Part shown: one piece after another, positions 41,873-50,034 of the stretch
Numbering within the stretch: position 1 is the first letter of the stretch
Layout of the letters: each line of letters begins with the position of its first letter
Origin: Cytophagales bacterium CG12_big_fil_rev_8_21_14_0_65_40_12
GTDB taxonomy: Bacteria; Bacteroidota; Bacteroidia; Cytophagales; Cyclobacteriaceae
DNA length: 50,034 bases
Assembly (NCBI GenBank): GCA_002786855.1
Contig: PCUU01000063.1
Span: 1-50,034 of the forward strand
Direction: 5' to 3'
The notes under the pieces: model-generated
Told to the model about the DNA's origin: nothing
Databases searched by the model: none
The model's input: the letters and a program-made list of their open reading frames with translations, nothing else
Made by a program: the position numbers and the translations under genes

Positions 41873-42991
41873 ATGGATCGGAGATCATGGCTTAAAAAAG
41901 GAGGTGCACTCAGCGCGCTTACTTTACTCGGAGGAACTGCGGTAGCTTCCACACTTACCCAAAGTGATATCGAGAAATTCAATCCGCGACCATTTTCAGG
42001 GCCGGCTCAACTCAATTTTAATGAGAATCCTTTTGGGCCTTCGGCTAAAGTAAGAAAGGCCATGACTGAAGCTTTTGATATGGGTTGCCGTTACCCAGAC
42101 AGTTTGATCGATGAATTAGCAGAGATGGTTGCCAAGAAGGAAGGAGTAACCCGCGATCACATTGTGATTGGTGGTGGTTCTACTGAAGGACTCAAAGTGA
42201 CTGGATTGACCTTCGCCAACAATGGGGGAGAAATCATTGCAGCTCGTCCTACCTTCCTTGCCATGATGAGCTATGCACAACAATGGGGCGCCACCGTCAA
42301 TTGGGTAGACTTAGATGATAAATTGACCCATGATGTAGATGAAATGGAAAGGCGCATTTCATCAAAAACCAAACTGATCTTCTTGTGCAACCCGAATAAT
42401 CCGACTTCAACCTTATTGGAGAAGAATAAGCTGGTCAATTTCGTTACTTCGGCATCTAAGAAAACCATCGTGTTTAGCGATGAAGCCTATTATGATTTTA
42501 TCGAAGAGAAAGATTATCCTTCGATGGTCACCTTGGTGAAAGAAGGAGCAAATGTGATTGTGTCGAAGACTTTTTCGAAAGTCTATGGTTTGGCGGGGCT
42601 TCGTGTTGGCTATTTAGTGGCGAAACCTGAATTGGCCAATAAGATCAGAGAGAACGTTGTCGCAAATTCTAATGTGCTCGCTCTTCAAGCTGCGATGACT
42701 GCCTTGAATGACGATGAATTTTACAATTTCAGTTTGAACAAGGTGAAAGAAGGCAAGCAGTTGATGTACAAAACGATGGACAGTTTAGGTTTAGAATATA
42801 TTCCATCGAATACGAATTTCATTTTTTTCAAAACAGGTCGTGACATAAAAACTTTCAATAAGCAAATGCTTGAAAATGGAGTGCTTGTGGGTAGGCCATT
42901 CCCGCCATACAATGATTGGTGCCGAATTAGCATGGGCACGATCGAGGAAGTCCAGGTTTTCAATAAGGCACTGGTGAAAATAATGTCTTAG
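41873..42991 (+). CDS. HisC-like PLP aminotransferase with Tat signal peptide
   Basis: The 372-residue fold-type I aminotransferase is close to histidinol-phosphate aminotransferases. Visible motifs are LNFNENPFGPSAKVRKAM, the CNPNNPTS motif, DEAYYDF and the PLP lysine in VSKTFSKVYGLAGLRVGYL. The N-terminus MDRRSWLKKGGALSALTLLGGTAVAS is a twin-arginine signal (RR-x-W-L-K-K, a hydrophobic stretch, AVAS), so the folded enzyme with cofactor is probably exported to the periplasm or membrane. A cytosolic HisC would not have this. It is a single gene outside the his operon. The substrate may be an extracellular amino acid or an aminated cell-envelope compound. Confidence 0.88.
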   Translation: MDRRSWLKKGGALSALTLLGGTAVASTLTQSDIEKFNPRPFSGPAQLNFNENPFGPSAKVRKAMTEAFDMGCRYPDSLIDELAEMVAKKEGVTRDHIVIGGGSTEGLKVTGLTFANNGGEIIAARPTFLAMMSYAQQWGATVNWVDLDDKLTHDVDEMERRISSKTKLIFLCNPNNPTSTLLEKNKLVNFVTSASKKTIVFSDEAYYDFIEEKDYPSMVTLVKEGANVIVSKTFSKVYGLAGLRVGYLVAKPELANKIRENVVANSNVLALQAAMTALNDDEFYNFSLNKVKEGKQLMYKTMDSLGLEYIPSNTNFIFFKTGRDIKTFNKQMLENGVLVGRPFPPYNDWCRISMGTIEEVQVFNKALVKIMS

Positions 42992-43014
42992 CGTTCAGGC
43001 AATTGAGGCTTAGA

Positions 43015-44559
43015 TTATCTCAAGCTTTTGAATTTCTCTTTCACAATTTCCTTGACGGGCCTGTTTTCTATTTTGCTTTGTAGCCACGATAGAATGTCGA
43101 GGTACAAGAATGGCCTGCGTTCATAGATATTGTCATAAAGTACCGAAAGCCTATCATGCAGGCTTTGAAACTCCAGTCTCAATTCGTCTGGTTTAATCTT
43201 GCCTGTTCTTCTCAGAAACTGAAAAATCTCCTTTTGTACGGCCTGTTGGTCGTTCATTTTGCCTATAAATTGGAACGTAGATTTGATCTGGTATTCTAAA
43301 TGGAAGTCTTGGCCATCCTCGAAGTGGGCGATCAAATTTAGTATTCTAGCAAAGCAATGGATGTCCTCTCTCAGGCTAACATCCTTAAAGTAAATGATTT
43401 GATTAAGGTAAAAAATGGCCTTTCTAAAATCACCATTGCCAAAATAGAGTGAGGCAATTTTATAGTAAAACATCAGCACTCGCTCAGGGTCGATCTTATT
43501 TTCAAATTCCTTAAGTTTTTTAAGCAGTTTAGGGATCAGTTCCACTCCATCTTCGAAACTACCTTCCATAAAGTGCTTATTGATTTTAGAAATCCATAAA
43601 AACTTGAATATCAAGGCTTCGGTGTTCAAGTCTTTGACCACGTTTTCATCCTTGGCCAAGGCATCTATTTCAGCGAGAATCTCACAAAATTTAGAATAAT
43701 ACTGAAGCTGAAACAGTGACCCCAACAAATGCCTGTATCCTTTAATATACAATGACAACTGCTTCGTAATCATGTCAGGATTAGACTTGAATAGATCTAC
43801 CCAAGCCAAGGCATGGCGGTAGGAGTTGGGGAAATTCTGAACAATGTTATTGTACCAAACATGGCTTTGATGGTAGTACAATTGCTCGTAGAAACTCAGG
43901 TTTTCTAACTTTACATCAGGCAAATTAGATTTGAAGAAAAGTGTGACTTCATTAAAATCTGCTTCGCTTTTCGCGTATCCCTTTTGCAAGAAAAGGCCAT
44001 ATAAACTCAGAGTAAGGTTCGATAGTGAATGCCCAGATACGATAATCGCACTGGTTTCATTGACTTCTTGAGTAAGTTCTTCGGCCCTGGTTTCTATGCT
44101 TCTTGTGATGTATTGAGATTCGATCAGTTTTTCGAATTCCATAAACTCCAATGCGATGGTAAAGTACCTCGCATCTTTGGCTTGGATTTTCCCTCTTTCT
44201 AAAAGCTTTAATGCCTGTTTATAGAAGCCTTTATTGTATAGAATTTTGGCATGATCTAAGATTTCACGGAGTTGAATATCCGTATTATGGCCGATGTGAA
44301 AATGCCTTAAACTTGAGAGTATTTGTTTATAGAGATTTGCCTTCTGGTTAGAGAATTGTTCTCTCTTAATGCTCTTAACTTTTTCTAAAATAAGTTTGTC
44401 GTCATAAGTCTTTGCCGATTCCATGGCATCGAAAAGCATCACAAACTTCACATCTTCTGAACTGCCACTTCGATTCACGAACATTCTAAAATGTCGTTTC
44501 TCTGATTTTGTCAGAGATTTTATAAGCTCAAAAAGGGGGTCATTCTTTACGTTAGCCAT
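43015..44559 (-). CDS. Helical-repeat hypothetical protein
   Basis: The 514-residue cytosolic protein is made almost wholly of amphipathic helices. The opening DPLFELIKSLTKSEKRHFRMFVNRSG and the helix pairs with TPR-like spacing (ILYNKGFYKQALKLLERGK, IASLYFGNGDFRKAIFYLNQII) suggest a TPR/solenoid scaffold. It resembles large uncharacterised proteins seen in Bacteroidota. No enzyme motif or signal is present. It is divergent from leuA across a 170-base gap. Confidence 0.75.
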   Translation of the reverse strand: MANVKNDPLFELIKSLTKSEKRHFRMFVNRSGSSEDVKFVMLFDAMESAKTYDDKLILEKVKSIKREQFSNQKANLYKQILSSLRHFHIGHNTDIQLREILDHAKILYNKGFYKQALKLLERGKIQAKDARYFTIALEFMEFEKLIESQYITRSIETRAEELTQEVNETSAIIVSGHSLSNLTLSLYGLFLQKGYAKSEADFNEVTLFFKSNLPDVKLENLSFYEQLYYHQSHVWYNNIVQNFPNSYRHALAWVDLFKSNPDMITKQLSLYIKGYRHLLGSLFQLQYYSKFCEILAEIDALAKDENVVKDLNTEALIFKFLWISKINKHFMEGSFEDGVELIPKLLKKLKEFENKIDPERVLMFYYKIASLYFGNGDFRKAIFYLNQIIYFKDVSLREDIHCFARILNLIAHFEDGQDFHLEYQIKSTFQFIGKMNDQQAVQKEIFQFLRRTGKIKPDELRLEFQSLHDRLSVLYDNIYERRPFLYLDILSWLQSKIENRPVKEIVKEKFKSLR

Positions 44560-44729
44560 TGTATTTTCTTCACCTCAATTAATTGATAATCAATAACATG
44601 CTATTACAAGACTTTTATTAAAAATAGTAGAAGCCTTGGCTAATGCTTTGGCCTGCCATAAGGCCTCACATATATTCAATAAAGAATAAAGAAGAAGTAA
44701 AGCGTAAAAATAAGGAGACCAAATAAACG

Positions 44730-45893
44730 ATGGATCAACAAAAAATACAAATCTTCGACACAACTCTTCGAGATGGTGAGCAAGTGCCGGGTTGTAAATT
44801 GAATACCAAAGAAAAATTAGAAGTGGCCGAAAGACTTGAGGCGCTTGGCGTAGATGTGATCGAGGCAGGCTTTCCAATCTCAAGTCCGGGAGATTTCGAC
44901 TCTGTAGTCGCTATCGCGAAACTTGTGAAAAACGCTACGGTTTGCGGGTTGAGCAGGGCTGTTGAGAAGGACATTACTACGGCTGCTGAAGCAGTTCAAT
45001 ACGCCAAAAAACCGCGAATTCATACGGGGATTGGAACTTCAGAATCTCATATCAAATACAAACTTAATAGTACCCAAGATAAGATTTTAGAGCGTGCCGT
45101 TGCTGCTGTGGCTTTGGCCAAAAAATACGTTGAAGACGTTGAATTCTATGCTGAAGATGCCGGAAGAACTGAAAATGAATACTTAGCGCGCATTTGCGAA
45201 GCAGCTATTAAAGCAGGCGCCACGGTACTCAATATTCCGGATACAACTGGCTATTGCCTGCCCGAAGAATATGGAGCTAAGATTAAATACTTGGCCGAAA
45301 ATGTAAAGGGCATTCACAATGTAACCCTTTCAACTCATTGCCATAACGATCTAGGGATGGCCACCGCCAATTCCATTGCTGGTGTAATTAATGGGGCTAC
45401 GCAAATTGAGTGTACTATCAACGGAATTGGTGAAAGAGCAGGAAATACGGCTTTAGAAGAAGTAGTGATGGTTTTAAAGCAACATCCTTATTTGAAAAAA
45501 ACGACTAATATCGATACCAAACAATTGAATGCCATTTCGAGGTATGTTTCTGAGACCATGCGTGTGCCGGTTCAACCGAATAAGGCGATTGTTGGAGCAA
45601 ATGCTTTTGCACATTCTTCAGGAATTCACCAAGATGGCGTGATCAAGCGAAGAGATACTTACGAAATTATTGATCCGAAGGAAGTGGGAGTTGACCACTC
45701 TTCGATTGTTCTCACTGCCAGAAGCGGAAGAGCAGCATTGGCCTACAGGTTGAAACTCATAGGGTTTGAATTGACACGCGATGAACTTGATATTGTTTAT
45801 GCTGACTTTGTAAAAGTAGCAGATGAGAAAAAAGAAGTATTTGATGAAGACTTGAATGAACTGGCTTCTTTAAATCACAAAGTAGCGGTATAA
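44730..45893 (+). CDS. leuA: 2-isopropylmalate synthase
   Basis: This 387-residue enzyme condenses 2-ketoisovalerate with acetyl-CoA in the first step of leucine synthesis. The HMG-CoA-lyase-like barrel is clear: [17 protein letters not shown], the metal residues in [15 protein letters not shown], and [13 protein letters not shown]. The usual [12 protein letters not shown] motif follows in the subdomain. It is much shorter than the enterobacterial form (about 520) and lacks most of the C-terminal leucine-binding regulatory domain, so allosteric leucine inhibition may be reduced or absent. It is first in a tight leuA-leuC-leuD-leuB operon, with 2 bases to leuC. Confidence 0.94.
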   Translation: MDQQKIQIFDTTLRDGEQVPGCKLNTKEKLEVAERLEALGVDVIEAGFPISSPGDFDSVVAIAKLVKNATVCGLSRAVEKDITTAAEAVQYAKKPRIHTGIGTSESHIKYKLNSTQDKILERAVAAVALAKKYVEDVEFYAEDAGRTENEYLARICEAAIKAGATVLNIPDTTGYCLPEEYGAKIKYLAENVKGIHNVTLSTHCHNDLGMATANSIAGVINGATQIECTINGIGERAGNTALEEVVMVLKQHPYLKKTTNIDTKQLNAISRYVSETMRVPVQPNKAIVGANAFAHSSGIHQDGVIKRRDTYEIIDPKEVGVDHSSIVLTARSGRAALAYRLKLIGFELTRDELDIVYADFVKVADEKKEVFDEDLNELASLNHKVAV

Positions 45894-45895
45894 AC

Positions 45896-47290
45896 ATGGC
45901 AAAAACATTATTTGATAAGGTTTGGGACGCCCATGTGGTGAAACAAATCGAAGGAGGAATTGATGTACTCTACATTGACAGACATCTGATTCATGAAGTA
46001 ACAAGTCCACAAGCTTTTGCTGAATTGGAGGCCAGAGGTCTTGAACTTTTCAGAAGAGATAAGATTGTGGCTACTCCAGATCACAATATTCCTACAGAAA
46101 ATCAGCATTTGCCGATTAAAGACGCACTTTCTAGACTTCAGGTAGACAAACTCCTCGAAAACTGCGCAAAACATAAGGTTGAACTTTATGGACTCGGTCA
46201 TCCGTTTCAAGGCATTGTGCATGTAATAGGGCCAGAGTTGGGCATTACATTGCCAGGCAGAACTATGGTTTGTGGCGATTCACACACCTCAACCCATGGA
46301 GCATTTGGAGCCATTGCTTTTGGAATTGGAACCAGCCAAGTGGCGCAAGTCATGGCTTCACAGTGTTTGCTTCAATCTCGACCTAAAACCATGCGCATTA
46401 CAGTAGATGGTGAGTTGAATAAAGGCGTTTCGGCAAAAGACATCATTCTTTATATCATAAGTCAATTGACTGCGGCTGGTGGTACGGGCTACTTTGTTGA
46501 GTATGCTGGTTCAGCCATCAAAAGCTTATCGATGGAAGCTCGAATGACCATATGCAACATGAGTATCGAAATGGGAGCTAGAGGCGGAATGATTGCGCCA
46601 GATCAAACTACCTTCGATTATATCAAGGGAAGAGAATTTGCACCTAAGGGAGAAGCCTTCGAAAAGGCCGTTGCTTATTGGGAAACCTTGCATACAGATG
46701 CTGATGCTACTTTTGATCTTGAATATAACTTTCCAGCAGCAGATATTGAGCCCATGATTACCTATGGTACCAATCCAGGTATGGGCATCAAAATCAAGGG
46801 CACTATTCCAGAAACATTGGGTTTGGCGAGTCAAGATAGCTACCATAAAGCCTTGAATTACATGGGTTTCAAACCAGGTGAATCATTATTGGGTAAAGAA
46901 ATAAGCCATGTTTTTATTGGTAGCTGTACGAACTCAAGGATCGAAGATTTACGCGTTGTAGCGAACTATGTCAAAGGAAAGCAACGAGCTGCGCATGTGC
47001 AGGCGATGATCGTTCCGGGCTCTAAGCAAGTTGAAAAGCAAGCCATAGCCGAAGGATTGGATTTAATTCTAAAGGAGGCGGGCTTTGAACTTAGAGAACC
47101 AGGCTGTTCTGCTTGTTTAGGGATGAATGAAGACAAAGTACCTGCTGGTGCTTATTGTGTCTCAACTTCTAACCGAAATTTTGAAGGAAGACAAGGCCCT
47201 GGGGCGAGAACACTTTTAGCAAGCCCATTAGTAGCGGCCATCACCGCAGTACAAGGTAAAATCGTAGACATCACCGAATTTTTAAATTGA
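45896..47290 (+). CDS. leuC: 3-isopropylmalate dehydratase large subunit
   Basis: The 464-residue aconitase-family subunit carries the [4Fe-4S] cluster. The cluster Cys residues are visible in FIGSCTNSR and in [11 protein letters not shown]. The substrate motifs [28 protein letters not shown] and [19 protein letters not shown] are also present. Together with LeuD it isomerises 2- to 3-isopropylmalate. Length is normal. It lies between leuA and leuD with gaps of 2 and 1 bases. Confidence 0.97.
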   Translation: MAKTLFDKVWDAHVVKQIEGGIDVLYIDRHLIHEVTSPQAFAELEARGLELFRRDKIVATPDHNIPTENQHLPIKDALSRLQVDKLLENCAKHKVELYGLGHPFQGIVHVIGPELGITLPGRTMVCGDSHTSTHGAFGAIAFGIGTSQVAQVMASQCLLQSRPKTMRITVDGELNKGVSAKDIILYIISQLTAAGGTGYFVEYAGSAIKSLSMEARMTICNMSIEMGARGGMIAPDQTTFDYIKGREFAPKGEAFEKAVAYWETLHTDADATFDLEYNFPAADIEPMITYGTNPGMGIKIKGTIPETLGLASQDSYHKALNYMGFKPGESLLGKEISHVFIGSCTNSRIEDLRVVANYVKGKQRAAHVQAMIVPGSKQVEKQAIAEGLDLILKEAGFELREPGCSACLGMNEDKVPAGAYCVSTSNRNFEGRQGPGARTLLASPLVAAITAVQGKIVDITEFLN

Positions 47291-47291
47291 A

Positions 47292-47876
47292 ATGGAAAAA
47301 GTAGTTAAAGTAATTAGCAGCGCAGTTCCATTGGCGAATGAGGATATTGACACCGATCAAATCATCCCTGCGCGTTTTCTAAAAGCCACTTCGCGAGAAG
47401 GTTTTGGCGATAATTTGTTCAGAGATTGGCGATATAATAACGATAATTCTAAAAAGGATTTCGTGTTGAATGATAGCACTTACGCGGGTAGTATTTTGGT
47501 TGCAGGTAAGAATTTCGGTTGTGGTTCTTCGCGAGAGCATGCCGCTTGGGCATTGTACGATTACGGGTTCAGAGTGGTGGTATCGAGTTTCTTTGCTGAT
47601 ATATTCAAGGGAAATGCCTTGAACAACGGCTTGCTGCCTGTTCAGGTATCTGAGGAATATCTTCAGGGATTATTGGCTGCCGTTAAGGCTGATCCTAGCA
47701 CAGAAGTGCAAGTGGATTTAGAATCTCAAGAGATTGAGTTCAACGGAAAGAAAGCAACTTTTGAAGTGAACCCTTACAAAAAGGTTTGTTTGATCAATGG
47801 TTATGATGATATCGATTACTTGGTAAGCATTAAGGAAGAAATAACGGCCTTCGAGGCCAGCGCAATTACAATATAA
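47292..47876 (+). CDS. leuD: 3-isopropylmalate dehydratase small subunit
   Basis: The 194-residue partner of LeuC has the swivel-domain motifs [62 protein letters not shown]. Length is normal. It begins one base after leuC and its stop shares one base with the leuB start (TAATG), which points to translational coupling. Confidence 0.97.
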   Translation: MEKVVKVISSAVPLANEDIDTDQIIPARFLKATSREGFGDNLFRDWRYNNDNSKKDFVLNDSTYAGSILVAGKNFGCGSSREHAAWALYDYGFRVVVSSFFADIFKGNALNNGLLPVQVSEEYLQGLLAAVKADPSTEVQVDLESQEIEFNGKKATFEVNPYKKVCLINGYDDIDYLVSIKEEITAFEASAITI

Positions 47877-48988
47877 TGGGAGTTAAGAAGAAAATCGGAA
47901 TGCTTCCGGGCGATGGGATCGGGCCGGAAGTAGTAGCGGAAGGCAAGAAAGTGTTGGATGCTATTGCCTCAAAATTTAATCATCAATTTGAGTACGAATA
48001 TGCTTTGGTAGGAGCTGCGGCAATCGATGCCACAGGGAATCCATTACCAAATGAAACCCTAGAGGTGTGCAGAAGATCGGATGCTTTTCTTTTTGGTGCA
48101 ATTGGTCACCCGAAATACGACAATGATCCATCGGCCAAAGTAAGACCAGAACAAGGGCTTTTGAAACTGAGAAAAGAGCTTGGGCTTTTTGCTAATATCC
48201 GCCCTGTAACGGCCTATGAAAGCCTTTTACACATGTCGCCATTAAAAACAGAGCGCATAATCGGGGTTGATTTTGTGGTGTATAGAGAGTTGACCGGGGG
48301 AATTTACTTTGGTGAAAAAGGAAGGACAGCGGACACTGCATTTGATAACTGCACTTACTCTTATGCTGAAATTGAGCGCATTGCAGAATTAGCTTTCAAA
48401 GCGGCTCAAAATAGAAAGAAGAAAATTACGCTGATAGACAAAGCCAATGTTTTAGAAACTTCTCGCCTTTGGCGCGAAAAAGTAACTGCAATGGCCAAAG
48501 ATTATCCAGATGTTACTTTGGATTGCATGTTTGTTGACAATGCTGCGATGCAGCTGATCCAAAACCCACGTCATTTCGATGTGATTTTAACCGAGAACAT
48601 GTTTGGTGATATCATTTCAGATGAAGCCTCGGTTATTGGTGGTTCGTTGGGTTTATTGCCATCAGCTTCGGTAGGCAATAAAACGGCCATGTTTGAGCCT
48701 ATTCACGGTTCTTACCCTCAAGCCACAGGAAAGAATATCGCCAATCCAATTGCTACGATTTTATCCGTGGCAATGCTATTGGATCATTTGAATTTGATTG
48801 ACGAAGCCATTGAAGTAAGACAAGCCGTTAAAGCTTCTTTACGAAATGGATTGGTGACTGAAGATTTAGCAAAGGAACACGGTTATGGCACCGACAGAGT
48901 AGGTGACTTTATAGTCAACCATATTTTAGATGGTTCAGAATCTGGTACACAAAGCAATATTCAAATGGGCTTAAGCACCATTATTTAA
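47876..48988 (+). CDS. leuB: 3-isopropylmalate dehydrogenase
   Basis: The 370-residue NAD-dependent enzyme oxidatively decarboxylates 3-isopropylmalate to the leucine keto acid. The opening KKIGMLPGDGIGPEVVAEG, the substrate Arg residues in LRKELGLFANIRPV and YRELTGGIYFG, the Lys/Asp metal sites (IDKANVLETSRLWRE, DVILTENMFGDIISDEAS) and the NAD motif EPIHGSYPQATGKNIANP are all present. It is the last gene of the leu operon and is followed by a strong terminator. Confidence 0.97.
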   Translation: MGVKKKIGMLPGDGIGPEVVAEGKKVLDAIASKFNHQFEYEYALVGAAAIDATGNPLPNETLEVCRRSDAFLFGAIGHPKYDNDPSAKVRPEQGLLKLRKELGLFANIRPVTAYESLLHMSPLKTERIIGVDFVVYRELTGGIYFGEKGRTADTAFDNCTYSYAEIERIAELAFKAAQNRKKKITLIDKANVLETSRLWREKVTAMAKDYPDVTLDCMFVDNAAMQLIQNPRHFDVILTENMFGDIISDEASVIGGSLGLLPSASVGNKTAMFEPIHGSYPQATGKNIANPIATILSVAMLLDHLNLIDEAIEVRQAVKASLRNGLVTEDLAKEHGYGTDRVGDFIVNHILDGSESGTQSNIQMGLSTII

Positions 48989-49018
48989 AATACTGTTTAT
49001 TTGTTAATTACATTCATA

Positions 49019-49049
49019 AGGCTTCTATCCGAAAGGGTAGAAGCTTTTT
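49019..49049 (+). terminator. Intrinsic terminator of the leu operon
   Basis: GCTTCTATCC-GAAA-GGGTAGAAGC forms a 10-bp stem (one G-U pair) with a GNRA-type tetraloop followed by TTTTT, 32 bases after the leuB stop. Confidence 0.93.
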
Positions 49050-49196
49050 GTTTACTGCTAGCTTACTGTGGGTGAGGAATGAATTTTTGGAATAGACTTT
49101 CTAACTTAGGTATTAGTGGTCAGTTGGTGAGGAACAGCAGGGGCGGAAAGTGTATACTAGGAATATAAATTGAGATTTGATATTTAAAAAGTAGTT

Positions 49197-49637
49197 ATGA
49201 TGAGAAAATCTATGAAGTACCTTTTATTGCTTGTTCTTTGTTCCTGTAATCATACTTCGGCAAAGAATGAAAAGGACTTATTATCTGTATCGAATCTTGT
49301 ACAAGAGTTGAAGCCAATCCATCAGTTCAAAGATGATAAAACCAAAGAGGTGGTAGGAGAAGTCTATGTCAACTATACTAATGATACCCTCTTTAGTTCT
49401 CTCTACATTTTACAAGAACAAGACACGGTCTACCGTGTTAGTCAAGACGGTTTTTTCACTTTAAATAAGAAAGAACTATCGATCAACAAGGACAAATTCT
49501 TCGGATATAAGCTGATTAGTAAAGGGGATGATTACATATCAATAGCTCTCTATAGGGATAGTATCAGAGATGTAACTGACCCTGTTGATATTTGGTGGTG
49601 CAAAGAAGAAAAGGTCTTTGGGATATTGAGATTTTGA
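49197..49637 (+). CDS. Hypothetical lipoprotein
   Basis: The 146-residue product has a short hydrophobic signal and a lipobox-like LCSC ending at about residue 17, so it is probably lipid-anchored. The mature part is a mix of short strands (GEVYVNYTNDTLFSSLYILQEQDTVYRV, DDYISIALYRDS) with no recognised family. It starts with two ATG codons in a row. Like the lipoprotein at the other end of the window it has the LVLCSC signal ending, but no other similarity is seen. The function is unknown. Confidence 0.7.
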   Translation: MMRKSMKYLLLLVLCSCNHTSAKNEKDLLSVSNLVQELKPIHQFKDDKTKEVVGEVYVNYTNDTLFSSLYILQEQDTVYRVSQDGFFTLNKKELSINKDKFFGYKLISKGDDYISIALYRDSIRDVTDPVDIWWCKEEKVFGILRF

Positions 49638-49766
49638 ATATAGCAGCCGAAATCGCAGCTTATTGCAATTATACAGAGCCTCCCATACTGTATTAGTTTG
49701 GTAGGTAAGTATCCATTTTTCACCAGGATTGTGAGAAGAGCAATATTGAGCATAAATGAGCGAAAC

Positions 49767-49876
49767 CCCACTGGCACTCACTTCGCCACTACTTCGCCAC
49801 TGTGGTAACTGGTGCTTGCCTTTGGCGAACGGTAAGCCCACTGGTGCTCACTTGCAGTGAGTACCCCGTCACCTGG
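49767..49876. repeat. GC-rich structured repeat island
   Basis: ACTTCGCCACT is repeated in tandem (49780-49790, 49791-49801). CCCACTGGCACTCACTT (49767) recurs with two changes at 49837. GCTTGCC/GGTAAGC (49814-49837) and GGTGCTCAC-TTGCA-GTGAGTACC (49843-49865) form hairpins, and TCACC-T-GGTGA follows. It is more GC-rich than the flanks, lies in the 397-base non-coding end, and no gene is seen. Confidence 0.65.
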
Positions 49877-49971
49877 TGAAGGGGGAGATAAACTTGGGAA
49901 ATTCTGGACTATTAAACTACATTCCAGAAATTCAGGAGATAGAAGAATTTACTTTAAATTTAGAGATTATG

Positions 49972-50034
49972 AGATTTAATGGCCAAAAATAGTTGGTAAA
50001 TTCTCGTTAAATCTATTGTAATGAACTGTATAAC
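49972..50034. repeat. 63-bp inverted repeat, right copy
   Basis: This is the exact reverse complement of 20-82 and runs to the last base of the window. The end falls inside what would be the palindrome seen at 17-29. See the left copy for interpretation. Confidence 0.95.

Noticed and set aside
44598..44621. Possible leucine leader peptide before leuA (ATG CTA TTA CAA GAC TTT TAT TAA)
   Set aside because: It has only two Leu codons among seven, no terminator follows, and the nearby GCCTTGGC hairpin has no T-run. Unlike the phhA-his leader, there is no supporting structure.
44643..44726. 27-codon frame running to just before the leuA start
   Set aside because: Its composition is not protein-like (Lys/Asn/Glu tail) and it is not enriched in branched-chain codons. 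It is probably the untranslated leader of leuA.
49767..49876. CRISPR array
   Set aside because: Repeats are short, unequal and adjacent or 70 bases apart, with no regular spacers and no cas genes.
1..50034. Composite transposon or integrative element bounded by the 63-bp inverted repeats
   Set aside because: No transposase, integrase or target-site duplication is visible, and most of the content is core metabolism. The repeat itself is reported as a finding.

Overview
This is a chromosomal-looking segment of a Bacteroidota bacterium, most like a marine member of the Cytophagales. That placement is inferred, and the genus cannot be fixed from the sequence. The supporting signs are matches to the Bacteroidota promoter consensus (TTTG, about 19 bases, TAnnTTTG), starts without Shine-Dalgarno sequences, about 800-residue FtsX-type permeases, a membrane-anchored LytTR regulator, a TolB/amidohydrolase fusion, many SPII lipoproteins, and short palindromic and heptameric intergenic repeats. 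No rRNA, tRNA, CRISPR array, insertion sequence or phage module was recognised.

Layout. 0.1-1.4 kb: a calcium-loop lipoprotein and a small membrane protein. 1.6-7.3 kb: a complete RND tripartite efflux operon (adaptor, pump, outer-membrane channel). 7.4-10.1 kb: a VOC protein, a LytTR regulator and an S41-like protease. 10.2-12.9 kb: a protein with a prohead-protease-like N-terminus, then a three-gene thioredoxin/OsmC/permease operon with a palindromic upstream site. 13.4-15.5 kb: an ECF sigma factor, a membrane protein and an M23 peptidase. 15.7-19.5 kb: a phenylalanine hydroxylase plus hisH-hisA-hisF-hisIE operon preceded by a previously unannotated Tyr/His-rich leader peptide and attenuator. 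19.5-25.0 kb: an outer-membrane barrel, a CtlX-like hydrolase, a STAS-like protein, an OmpA lipoprotein and a PIF1/RecD-like helicase. 25.1-33.2 kb: a desaturase, an FtsX permease, a RES/Xre toxin-antitoxin pair and a large amidohydrolase. 33.2-33.7 kb: a repeat-rich gap. 33.7-38.4 kb: mnmA, then a seven-gene unit headed by a sigma factor. 38.5-44.6 kb: a DEAD-box helicase, a DUF2130 protein, a cytosolic YceI, a Tat-signal aminotransferase and a helical-repeat protein. 44.7-49.0 kb: leuA-leuC-leuD-leuB. 49.2-50.0 kb: a lipoprotein and structured non-coding DNA.

The most interesting element is at 15683-15850. A consensus promoter places the start of transcription almost on the AUG of a 24-codon leader peptide containing Tyr-Tyr-Tyr-His-Tyr-Tyr-His-His. 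A strong intrinsic terminator follows, together with a competing antiterminator pairing. The operon it controls makes tyrosine (PhhA) and histidine (HisH/A/F/IE), so it looks like a two-amino-acid attenuator. Other points of note are a perfect 63-bp inverted repeat at the two ends of the window, a tandem operator in front of a yceI gene, overlapping palindromes in front of the RES/Xre pair, a Tat-exported HisC-like enzyme, and a cluster of seven triloop palindromes near 33.5 kb.
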